Shown here piece by piece: positions 1-6,554 of a stretch of DNA of 8,729 nucleotides; the stretch's first letter is position 1; each line of letters begins with the position of its first letter. The stretch covers positions 1 through 8,729 of the forward strand of contig JAPYVG010000064.1 of the NCBI GenBank assembly GCA_028277025.1, written 5' to 3'. The notes below the pieces were generated by a model. The model was not told where the DNA came from and did no database searches. It was given only the letters and a program-made list of their open reading frames with translations. The position numbers and the translations under genes are program-made. The stretch is from Sulfolobaceae archaeon. Its GTDB lineage: Archaea > Thermoproteota > Thermoprotei_A > Sulfolobales > Sulfolobaceae.

Positions 1-1
1 T

Positions 2-2200
2 AAAGGTGATATAATTCCTATCCCTGTTTACACTGGAATCGTAGAGTTGGTAGTAATAAGTACGCAACCATCAAATTATGTGTACATAACTCCTGACACG
101 AATGTAGAAATTAAGGAAGAACCGGTAAAAGAAGGGAGTATAAGTTATCCTAGAGGATCTAGGATGCAAGGTAACGAAGCAACACGGGTAGATAAGGGTG
201 ATATTGAAAGAAAATCAGACGAAAATGAAAAATTACCTGGTGGGGTGCAGAAGATGGTAGGAAGCCGGGACTGGGTTCTGAAGAAGGCAGGAAACTGGGA
301 CGATTTACTCCTCGAGGGGGCTAAGGATGGTGACTTGATTGAAGTACAAACAGCACTCGAAAAGGGGGCAAACCCAAACGCTAAAAATAATGACGGTCAA
401 ACGCCATTGCATATAGCAGCACAAGAAGGCTATGCTGAGATTGTCAAGATCTTGCTTGAGCATGGTGCTGACCCAAACACTGAAAATAAAGACGGCTGGA
501 CACCATTGCATATAGCAGCAAAAGAAGGTCATGTTGACGTTGTTAGGGTTTTGCTTGAGCGTGGGGCAAACCCAAACGCTAAGAATGATGAAGGTCAAAC
601 GCCATTGCATATAGCAGAACAAGAAGGTCATGTTGAGATTGTTAAGATCTTGCTTGAGCATGGGGCAAACCCAAACGCTAAAACTAATGGCGGCTGGACG
701 CCATTGTATGACGCAGCACAAAAGGGTCATGTTGAGATTGTTAAACTGATGCTTGAGCATGGGGCAAACCCAAACGCAAAAGCTACTGGGTTTTATTTTC
801 ACGATCAAACGCCATTGCATATAGCAGTACAAAAGGGTCATGTTGAGATTGTTAAACTGCTGCTTGAGCGTGGGGCAAACCCAAACGCTAAGAATGATGA
901 AGGTCAAACGCCATTGCATATAGCAGTACAAAAGGGTCATGTTGAGATTGTTAAACTGCTGCTTGAGCATGGTGCTAATCCGAGGATTGCCGACAACAGG
1001 GGGCATACTCCCTCCTATTATGCTATAGATAGTGTAATTCGTAGTTTACTTGAGAGTGCCATGAGAAATAGCTACTCTGAAGTACCTAGAGTACCTAGGA
1101 TGCAAGGTAACGAAGCAACACGGGTAGATAATGGTGGTATTGAAAGAAAATCAGGCGAAAATGAAAAATTACCTATGGGACAACGACCAGTAATAAAAAA
1201 CCAAGGCGTATTGCAAATCCCCAACCACGAGGTCTTGGAAACTATAGGTGAAGGCGGTTCCGCTATAGTTTACAAAGCGAGGAGGAAAAATGATTCATTG
1301 CTTGTAGCTATAAAAGTTCCTAAAGTTCCTGATAAGAATTTCGTTAATGAGTTGGCAGCATGGATACAATTAAATGATCATCCGAATATAGTAAAACTCT
1401 TAGGTTATGATATAAATCCTAGACCTTACATGGTAATGGAACTAATGAAGGGGTCACTTCAAGGAAAGACTTTTGATAAGGATATAGCTACTAGGATAAT
1501 TTTAGATGTCCTTTCTGGATTAAAATACGCTCATGAAAAGGGAATAATTCATAGGGACATAAAACCGTCTAACATACTTTTAGACGATAACGGTAGGGCA
1601 AAGATTAGTGATTGGGAAACAGCAAAATTATCAGATATAACCACATCTACAAACGAAGCATTTACCCCTATTTACGCGGCTCCGGAACAATTAGAACCAC
1701 GCTTAGGTCCAATTGACGAAAAAACAGATGTATACCAAGTATGTGAAGTATTTTATGAGATTCTCACTGGTAGGCCGGTTTTCCAAGATGTAGTTGAAGT
1801 ATATAGTAAAAAAATTAATATGCAATTCACTCTACCGTCTAGCATTAATCCAACCCTAAAGGATTATGACAAAATATTTTTGAAGTGCTTATCTCCTAAG
1901 AAAGAAGACAGATATTCTACTAGAGAACTTATATCCATTTTATCTAATATGCTATATGGTACACTTACAACCAGGGCTAGTGCGTATGCCTTTGTAGAGT
2001 ATGCATATCTTGTTGTTCAACTATCAGATGATTATGAGCAAGCACTATTTTGGATAAAGAAAATTAACACTGTAGATACTAAGGACGTTGTAAGCAGTTT
2101 AGAGAAAAAAATCAAATATAATATAGGCACAAAAGAAGATATTTTGCTGAAGATAGAGCTTTTAAGGAACCAAATCGGTTTATCAAAAAATGTATATTGA
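2..2200 (+). CDS. Cdc48 N-domain / ankyrin / Ser-Thr kinase fusion, 5' partial
   Basis: The frame is open to the window edge, so the TTG at 47 is unlikely to be the start and the gene begins upstream. Residue numbers below count from that TTG. Bases 2-136 read as the last strands of a Cdc48/VAT N domain (KGDIIPIPV, then ITPDTNVEIKEEPVKEG). A charged linker (39-66) leads to about six 33-residue ankyrin repeats with caps (84-340). The linker then recurs (351-377), followed by a protein kinase domain (about 393-635) with glycine loop GEGGSAIVY (401-409), VAIK lysine K423, helix-C E435, HRDIKPSN (502-509, catalytic D504), D522 in DWE instead of DFG, and APE E547. The tail (640-717) is helical. 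The key catalytic residues are present, so activity is likely. The AAA cassettes that normally follow a Cdc48 N domain are absent. I infer a kinase targeted by Cdc48-type adaptor contacts and ankyrin binding; the substrate is unknown. Confidence 0.85.
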   Translation, partial: KGDIIPIPVYTGIVELVVISTQPSNYVYITPDTNVEIKEEPVKEGSISYPRGSRMQGNEATRVDKGDIERKSDENEKLPGGVQKMVGSRDWVLKKAGNWDDLLLEGAKDGDLIEVQTALEKGANPNAKNNDGQTPLHIAAQEGYAEIVKILLEHGADPNTENKDGWTPLHIAAKEGHVDVVRVLLERGANPNAKNDEGQTPLHIAEQEGHVEIVKILLEHGANPNAKTNGGWTPLYDAAQKGHVEIVKLMLEHGANPNAKATGFYFHDQTPLHIAVQKGHVEIVKLLLERGANPNAKNDEGQTPLHIAVQKGHVEIVKLLLEHGANPRIADNRGHTPSYYAIDSVIRSLLESAMRNSYSEVPRVPRMQGNEATRVDNGGIERKSGENEKLPMGQRPVIKNQGVLQIPNHEVLETIGEGGSAIVYKARRKNDSLLVAIKVPKVPDKNFVNELAAWIQLNDHPNIVKLLGYDINPRPYMVMELMKGSLQGKTFDKDIATRIILDVLSGLKYAHEKGIIHRDIKPSNILLDDNGRAKISDWETAKLSDITTSTNEAFTPIYAAPEQLEPRLGPIDEKTDVYQVCEVFYEILTGRPVFQDVVEVYSKKINMQFTLPSSINPTLKDYDKIFLKCLSPKKEDRYSTRELISILSNMLYGTLTTRASAYAFVEYAYLVVQLSDDYEQALFWIKKINTVDTKDVVSSLEKKIKYNIGTKEDILLKIELLRNQIGLSKNVY
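159..238 (+). repeat. Linker direct repeat, copy 1
   Basis: This 80-bp coding segment, starting CTAGGATGCAAGG, encodes the charged linker RMQGNEATRV...EKLP before the ankyrin block. Its partner lies at 1095-1174 with three mismatches by my count (77/80). The offset is 936 bp, which is 312 codons, so both copies are read in the same frame. Confidence 0.93.
296..1066 (+). repeat. Ankyrin repeat array with 99-bp DNA period
   Basis: The period is 33 residues, with consensus DGQTPLHIA.QKGHVEIVK followed by LLLEHGANPNAKN, about six full repeats plus divergent caps. One repeat carries four extra residues around KATGFYFHD (787-803). The DNA is nearly uniform: 552-617 equals 861-926 over 66 bp, and 805-869 equals 904-968 over 65 bp. 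That points to recent expansion or gene conversion. The array looks more GC-rich than the kinase half. Confidence 0.93.
1095..1174 (+). repeat. Linker direct repeat, copy 2
   Basis: This is the second copy of the 80-bp linker sequence and sits directly between the last ankyrin cap and the kinase domain. The three differences from copy 1 change lysine to asparagine, aspartate to glycine, and aspartate to glycine in the linker. Confidence 0.93.
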
Positions 2201-2212
2201 AATAGTTTATTC

Positions 2213-2221
2213 TTTTTTTTT
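2213..2221 (+). terminator. T-run terminator after the kinase gene
   Basis: A run of nine T begins 13 bases after the TGA at 2198-2200, and T-rich sequence continues to about 2240. Archaeal RNA polymerase commonly stops at such runs without a hairpin. The rest of the gap to 2355 is AT-rich (a TA tract near 2239-2250) and separates two convergent genes. I see no other gene or RNA in it. Confidence 0.6.
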
Positions 2222-2355
2222 CCAAATTTATTTATTTTTATATATATATATCTAATGCGCTTGAAATTTTTGGTAGATAAGGCTATTCTTACATACCCCT
2301 ACTTTTAATCTACTACTGATAAATATCCAAATATATTACAAATAACATGATCTAT

Positions 2356-4197
2356 TTAGTCTCTCTTTAAAACTATTTCTCCGTTTACATTGTAGATTTT
2401 TCCTATGTTCTCTTTTTGTAACTCGTAAAATGCCTTTTTAGCTATCAATTCTGCTAAATTATATTCTCGTACTACTGATGATAGTGTAACATGGCCTGAT
2501 TTCATGAGTTCTCTTTTAATTAAATCTTTAGCTTTAAATATTTTTTCAGTTTCCAGCTCTGGTTCAAAAATATCGATATAACTATTTATTCTGTTATCTA
2601 GCTTATTATAGATTAATTCGCCAGATAATAGATCTATCAAACATACTGATAAATAATAGTCCGTAAAGTTCTTCTTAAAATCATCAGAGGATATATATTC
2701 CTTTACTTTTTTATCGAAACCTGTTGGTGAAGCTATTCCTATAACATGTAATACCTTTCCTTGCCTAGCAGCATCAATTGATTTATCCAGATATTCTAGA
2801 ACATCTGCTAGTGAAATAGTCTTATCGTCTGCTAGTTTCTTTACGTAATTTTCGATATGAGAAAGGAATTTAGCTTTGATTATTATACTCAAATCGTCTT
2901 TTAACAATCTCCGTTTCCTTATTATATATGTAACTTCGGTATTATGTGGATATAAATGTAGTTCTTTTGGATTAACATTTAACGAATTTATTTCCTCACT
3001 ACTTTCTATTATATAATCACTAGTTTTATATACATTTATTTCCCCTTTTCTTATAGGGTCGAAAAACTTTCTAGGAACTGTGTTCATTTTCATTTCAAAC
3101 CTCCCAATAAAATTGACTTCCATTATTCTAGCTTCGGTATTGCTTATAGCTATACTTGATTCTGAAATATTTTTATATTCGTTTATTTTGTCTTGAAGTT
3201 CCAAATTTTCGATCTGAAGCTTAGAAACCGCATTCTGATAGTTTTGGATTTTCTCAGTTAATTCTCTTATAGTATCTTCATATCTTCTTATTTCTGATTC
3301 TATAACAGTTTTACTCTCATTTTTTAATTTAATTACATAATTTTCGAGTTCAGCCTTTTGCGATTCAAGAATTTTTTTCTGCTCAATGAGTTCCTTAACT
3401 TGTCCTTGTAAAAAGGTTATCATATTTTTTATCTTATCTTCTAAGGTTACACCTTTTACTCCATAATTATCTAGATATTTATCTATTTTTTCCTTTTCTT
3501 CTCTTAACTTCTCTATTTCCTTTTCAAGTTCGTCGATTTTCTCTTCTGCTATTTTCCTCATATTTTCCTCAATTTTTCTCCTTTCAATTTCAGCCTCGTA
3601 TTGCTTTCTTATAACATATTCATATTCATTAAATAACTGTCTAGGAGCCCCCGGGTCTTTAGAAAAGTAAGCTATTATACCGGATTTTATTTTTTCGAAC
3701 CTATTGATATATTCATGCCTTAAAGCTACTCCTAATGTTTGTCTAATTTTATATTCTCCTGGTTCTAGAAGTTTTTCGTACTCGTACATTTCCTCATCGT
3801 ACCATTTCTTTATAACATCGTAAATCTTCCCTGTTTTGTTAAATAAGGCTGTAGCTATTTCAGTATCTTTTATGTAATCTAAAAGGAGAAATTTATCTAA
3901 TTTTAAAAAAGCTGTATACTCATCGTCTGTAAAGTCTTTGGATATGAGAGCTGCTATAGAGTCATTACAATCTTTCAAACTTGAAGCTACTCTAATTAAG
4001 GCTAGATCGAAAAATCCTAACATCAAGTTCTTCTCGTTAAACGAAAGGCCTTTAGTACAATTATTTTCATAATACGATCTGTTCTTTTTTAGCTCGTTGT
4101 AAATTTGAATTCTAGATTCAAGGGGCTCGTTTTTTAAACTAATTAAATCCTTTCTAGCATAACTCATAACATAATCAAATATATCTTGGCAGTTCAT
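2356..4197 (-). CDS. Long coiled-coil protein with C-terminal winged helix
   Basis: I do not recognise a named family for this 613-residue protein. Residues 1-185 are predicted mostly helical. Residues about 190-345 are a long heptad-rich coiled coil full of E, K, I and L. Residues about 357-550 form a mixed alpha/beta region with the conspicuous segment VLHVIGIASPTGFDKKV (482-498), then CLIDLLSGELIYN (519-531). Residues about 555-613 fit a winged helix: helix, TLSSVVREYN, a recognition-like helix LAELIAKKAFYELQ, then a short hairpin IGKIYNVNGEIVLK. The start overlaps the upstream gene's stop as ATGA, with a good Shine-Dalgarno, so the two are probably co-translated. There is no P-loop or membrane segment. 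Coiled coil plus winged helix next to a Vps4-like ATPase suggests an adaptor or ESCRT-II-like role, which is inference. A DNA-binding regulator is the main alternative. Confidence 0.8.
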   Translation of the reverse strand: MNCQDIFDYVMSYARKDLISLKNEPLESRIQIYNELKKNRSYYENNCTKGLSFNEKNLMLGFFDLALIRVASSLKDCNDSIAALISKDFTDDEYTAFLKLDKFLLLDYIKDTEIATALFNKTGKIYDVIKKWYDEEMYEYEKLLEPGEYKIRQTLGVALRHEYINRFEKIKSGIIAYFSKDPGAPRQLFNEYEYVIRKQYEAEIERRKIEENMRKIAEEKIDELEKEIEKLREEKEKIDKYLDNYGVKGVTLEDKIKNMITFLQGQVKELIEQKKILESQKAELENYVIKLKNESKTVIESEIRRYEDTIRELTEKIQNYQNAVSKLQIENLELQDKINEYKNISESSIAISNTEARIMEVNFIGRFEMKMNTVPRKFFDPIRKGEINVYKTSDYIIESSEEINSLNVNPKELHLYPHNTEVTYIIRKRRLLKDDLSIIIKAKFLSHIENYVKKLADDKTISLADVLEYLDKSIDAARQGKVLHVIGIASPTGFDKKVKEYISSDDFKKNFTDYYLSVCLIDLLSGELIYNKLDNRINSYIDIFEPELETEKIFKAKDLIKRELMKSGHVTLSSVVREYNLAELIAKKAFYELQKENIGKIYNVNGEIVLKRD

Positions 4198-4697
4198 TTC
4201 ACATCACCAAATATTTTTATCTCTTCTGTTAATTCTTCGAGAAGTTTTCTTACTGCTTCTTGGCTTCCTGTTAAAGATATGAATACCGAGGTCGAAGAAT
4301 CTCCTTTAACGTTCATATACATTCGTACTATTCCTTTTCTAGTATAAATATCATATATCTCCATTTCTCCAGAATTTCCTAGGAAGACACCCTTCTTTTT
4401 TGATATTAAATATGACATGAAAGACTTAGCTTCCTTTAGTTCTTTTTGTAACTTAAATGTTCTGCTTTCGCTATATTTTTCCTCATTTAAGTCTATTTTT
4501 GATATTTTATAGATAGAGATTATATCTATTGGAAATTTTTTAACTATCTCGGAAATTACATCGGAATACATATCATCATCAACTTGAAGTAAATACCCCT
4601 CTGGTTTACTTATCTTATTACGCCATTTACTTACTAGGTAATCTAATCTTTTTCTTTCATTATCGTTTCTGTACTTCACTTCAATTAAATACATCAT
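4194..4697 (-). CDS. Small alpha/beta protein, function unknown
   Basis: I do not recognise this 167-residue protein. The N-terminal half alternates strands and helices (MMYLIEVKYR, a basic helix 14-30, GYLLQVDDD, then FPIDIISIYKI). A charged helical stretch follows (72-99). The C-terminal half is strand-rich (KKGVFLG, EMEIYDIYTRKGIVRMYM, STSVFISLTG) and ends in a helix EAVRKLLEELTEEIKIFG. There is no signal peptide, membrane segment or metal-binding motif. It starts with two ATGs; the second, at 4694, fits a near-leaderless start given the TATA position, while GAGGAAGG upstream fits the first. It is the first gene of a two-gene minus-strand operon and overlaps the next gene by 4 bp, so the two products probably work together. 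Its role is unknown. Confidence 0.8.
   Translation of the reverse strand: MMYLIEVKYRNDNERKRLDYLVSKWRNKISKPEGYLLQVDDDMYSDVISEIVKKFPIDIISIYKISKIDLNEEKYSESRTFKLQKELKEAKSFMSYLISKKKGVFLGNSGEMEIYDIYTRKGIVRMYMNVKGDSSTSVFISLTGSQEAVRKLLEELTEEIKIFGDVK
4203..4208 (-). promoter_or_regulatory. Shine-Dalgarno for the coiled-coil/wH gene
   Basis: On the minus strand GGTGAT lies five bases before the ATG at 4197, inside the end of the upstream gene. It is a perfect match to the archaeal anti-SD complement. It supports both the chosen start and translational coupling through the ATGA overlap. Confidence 0.7.
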
Positions 4698-4714
4698 ATA
4701 ATCCTTCCTCTGAG

Positions 4715-4734
4715 ATTATTTTAATTTTTCCATA
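4715..4734 (-). promoter_or_regulatory. Promoter (BRE/TATA) of the minus-strand operon
   Basis: The minus strand reads TATGGAAAAATTAAAATAAT, with a purine-rich BRE-like part followed by an A/T TATA-like part centred about 23 bases before the first ATG. A transcript would start at or very near the start codons, giving a leaderless or very short-leader mRNA. The sequence closely resembles the plus-strand promoter at 4784-4805. Confidence 0.5.
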
Positions 4735-4758
4735 AAGGAGTTTGTTATCGGTAGGTTA

Positions 4759-4795
4759 TATGGAGAAAAAAATCTTTCTCCAGTATGGAGAAAAA
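4759..4795. promoter_or_regulatory. Repeated TATGGAGAAAAA / TGGAGAAA motif, possible operator
   Basis: TATGGAGAAAAA occurs twice in direct orientation at 4759-4770 and 4784-4795, a spacing of 25 bp. An inverted TTTCTCCA lies between them at 4775-4782. The second direct copy merges into the TATA region of the plus-strand operon, and a close relative sits in the minus-strand promoter. The arrangement suits a regulator or shared factor acting on both promoters, but no binding protein can be named. Confidence 0.45.
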
Positions 4796-4805
4796 TATAT
4801 ATAAT
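4784..4805 (+). promoter_or_regulatory. Promoter (BRE/TATA) of the Vps4-like operon
   Basis: A purine-rich GGAGAAAA stretch followed by ATATATATAATA at about 4795-4806 is a strong archaeal BRE/TATA. Its centre is about 33 bases before the ATG at 4833, which places transcription start a few bases from, or at, the start codon. No Shine-Dalgarno precedes that ATG, consistent with a leaderless first gene. Confidence 0.65.
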
Positions 4806-4832
4806 AGTCATATGAATAAATACTAGATAAAT

Positions 4833-5438
4833 ATGGGATTATTTGACAAGTTAATTAAGAACAAAGGAGTTAAGGACGTTTTAAAGAACGTTGACATTAA
4901 AGAAATAAAGGAGGAAATAGGTTATTTGGAATTACAGGAAAGGAAGCTTGAAACACAGAGACAAGAACTAGAAAAGGAAGCAGAAAAACTTTTCCAAGAT
5001 TCAATAGGAAAAAGTGAGGCTACTAAAAGACTAAATGCTACAAAAATAAAGAATTTGAAAGATAGAATAGCAGACATAGATAAGGACCTAAGGGAAATTA
5101 ATTTAAGATTAGGAGTTCTGTACAAAGTTCAAAGGTTAAAGGAAAAGGCACAGAAAACATATAATTCGAAAGTGTGGGAAGAACTGGTAAATAACGTTGA
5201 TAGCGAAACCTTAGAGAAATGGTTAGTTGATCAAAAAATTAGTGACGATGAAATAATGAATAAGTTAAGACAACTATATAATGCTCAAGGTCCAGAGGAA
5301 GAGGCTGAGGAGATTTCGCCAGACGAAAGAGAAATACTTGAGGCCATGGAAGCAGTAGAAAAGGGTGAGAAAAGCCCTGAAGAGGCTACAAAGGAAGTTA
5401 CTAAGGAAAAGGACGATGAAGAAAAGGAAAAACAATAG
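4833..5438 (+). CDS. Coiled-coil protein with ESCRT-III-like layout
   Basis: This 201-residue protein starts at an apparently leaderless ATG. Residues 1-12 (MGLFDKLIKNKG) could form a short amphipathic membrane-touching helix, as in several ESCRT-III proteins. Residues 22-110 form a long charged helical hairpin or coiled coil, followed by a shorter helical region (112-150) and a very acidic, disordered-looking tail (154-201). Within the tail, residues 165-176 place E, I, A-M, V and E at the spacing of a type 1 MIT-interacting motif, although the usual Arg and final basic residue are missing. I see no clear Snf7/CdvB signature. The adjoining MIT-AAA gene makes it the obvious candidate substrate of that ATPase. 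The coiled coil is clear; the ESCRT-III-like role is inferred. A plain adaptor is the alternative. Confidence 0.75.
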   Translation: MGLFDKLIKNKGVKDVLKNVDIKEIKEEIGYLELQERKLETQRQELEKEAEKLFQDSIGKSEATKRLNATKIKNLKDRIADIDKDLREINLRLGVLYKVQRLKEKAQKTYNSKVWEELVNNVDSETLEKWLVDQKISDDEIMNKLRQLYNAQGPEEEAEEISPDEREILEAMEAVEKGEKSPEEATKEVTKEKDDEEKEKQ

Positions 5439-5443
5439 GGGAT
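5437..5443 (+). promoter_or_regulatory. Shine-Dalgarno of the MIT-AAA gene
   Basis: AGGGGAT lies four bases before the ATG at 5448 and overlaps the preceding stop codon. It is one mismatch from GGTGAT-type sites. With only nine bases between the two genes it supports an internal operon start. Confidence 0.5.
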
Positions 5444-5447
5444 TTTA

Positions 5448-6554
5448 ATGTCAATTGATTTTTTAATATTGAATCAAATAAAAAAGCTTGAAACTGAAGC
5501 AGAGTATTATGAAAAAAAAGGAGAGAAAGATAAGGCATATAAGGTTTATGAAAAAATAGCTAATCTTTATGAAAAAGCTGCTTCCAAGGCATTATTTCAG
5601 AGTACTAGGGAACTTTATCTAATGAAAGCAGAAGAATATAGAAGTAGAATAAATACAACTAAAGAGAAAATCAATAGAGACGAACCCGACTATATTCAAG
5701 TAGCTAAAAGCATGATAGAAAAAACTAATTTAACTTGGGATGATATTAGCGGATTGGAAAAAATAAAGTCTTTATTAAGACAGGCTGTAGGCATAGCAAT
5801 TTCAAAACCAGAAAAACCAGTAAAAATGGATCCTCCTAGATCTATTCTTCTTTTCGGTCCTCCTGGAACGGGGAAAACATTACTTGCTTCTGCAGCTTCA
5901 AACTCTATTAATGCGACTTTCTTTAACGCAGATATTTCAAAGATCCTCTCAAGGTATGTAGGTGATTCCCCGAAAACCATAGATGCAATATTCCTATTAG
6001 CAAGAAAGATGTCTCCTTCAATCATATTCTTTGACGAATTCGATGCTATCTCTTTGAATAGAGAAGAAAAAGAGAATATAGGCACTGGATTAATTCAAAA
6101 AATTTTAACGGAAATGGACGGTTTTAGAAAATCAAGAGATTTCGTTATGGTTATAGCCAGTACTAATAGGCCATGGGCCTTGGATGAGGCAATATTAAAT
6201 AGGTTTGATTACAGGATATATGTCCCTCTTCCAGATTTTGAGGCAAGAAAGGGAATATTTGAAATTGAATTAGGAAAAAATAACTTTGAAATAGAAGCCG
6301 ATTATGATGATTTAGCAAAGAGGACAGAAGGATATAGCGGAAGAGAAATTTCACATATATGTAGAAAAGCAATAATGTCAATGATAAAGAGAATGAATCC
6401 AGATATAGAAAACGCTAAACCGGGATATAAACTAAGGATTGGTAAAATCACTAAAGAAGAACTCTATAAAGCTATAGAAGAAACAAAACCGTCTGTAAGT
6501 AAAGAAATGATCAAAAAATATGAAGAATGGAATAGAGAATATGGTTCGGAGTGA
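5448..6554 (+). CDS. MIT-domain AAA ATPase, Vps4/CdvC paralogue
   Basis: Vps4-type ATPases disassemble or remodel ESCRT-III polymers by threading subunits through a hexamer pore. This 368-residue protein has the family layout. Residues 1-75 form a MIT-like three-helix domain (EAEYYEKKGEKDKAYKVYEK). Residues 96-345 are the AAA module, with TWDDISGLE entry, Walker A GPPGTGKT (137-144), pore-loop aromatic Y170 in SRYVGDS, Walker B IIFFDEFDA (192-200), sensor 1 N240, arginine finger R252 and GYSGREI (296-302). The end KPSVSKEMIKKYEEWNREYG (347-366) matches the characteristic C-terminal helix of CdvC. It differs clearly from division CdvC as I remember it: RYVG for KWLG, and asparagine at N251 where Vps4/CdvC has a second arginine. 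It is not beside cdvA/cdvB, so I infer a specialised paralogue acting on the neighbouring coiled-coil proteins. Confidence 0.93.
   Translation: MSIDFLILNQIKKLETEAEYYEKKGEKDKAYKVYEKIANLYEKAASKALFQSTRELYLMKAEEYRSRINTTKEKINRDEPDYIQVAKSMIEKTNLTWDDISGLEKIKSLLRQAVGIAISKPEKPVKMDPPRSILLFGPPGTGKTLLASAASNSINATFFNADISKILSRYVGDSPKTIDAIFLLARKMSPSIIFFDEFDAISLNREEKENIGTGLIQKILTEMDGFRKSRDFVMVIASTNRPWALDEAILNRFDYRIYVPLPDFEARKGIFEIELGKNNFEIEADYDDLAKRTEGYSGREISHICRKAIMSMIKRMNPDIENAKPGYKLRIGKITKEELYKAIEETKPSVSKEMIKKYEEWNREYGSE

Noticed and set aside
47..55. TTG at 47 as start of the kinase gene
   Set aside because: The frame is open back to base 2 and encodes continuing Cdc48 N-domain sequence, so the start is outside the window.
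305..1006. 233-codon minus-strand open frame opposite the ankyrin block
   Set aside because: It is the antisense image of the 99-bp repeats (repeating MLKQ..NNLNMT, CYMQWRL) with no promoter or known family; the plus strand encodes clear ankyrins.
296..1066. Regularly spaced repeats resembling a CRISPR-like array
   Set aside because: The 99-bp period is coding, in frame and matches ankyrin consensus; there are no unique spacers between identical palindromic repeats.
4770..4782. UV-response hexamer (ANTTTC type) upstream of the Vps4-like operon
   Set aside because: The TTTC present is preceded by TC, not A-N, so the motif does not match; no UV link can be claimed from it.
4922..5125. Minus-strand frame inside the coiled-coil gene
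   Set aside because: It is a shadow of a charged helical coding region, has low-complexity S/F-rich translation, and no independent promoter.
4833..5438. Calling the coiled-coil gene CdvB/ESCRT-III outright
   Set aside because: Only length, helical layout and context agree; I see no Snf7 or CdvB sequence signature, so it is described as ESCRT-III-like by inference.
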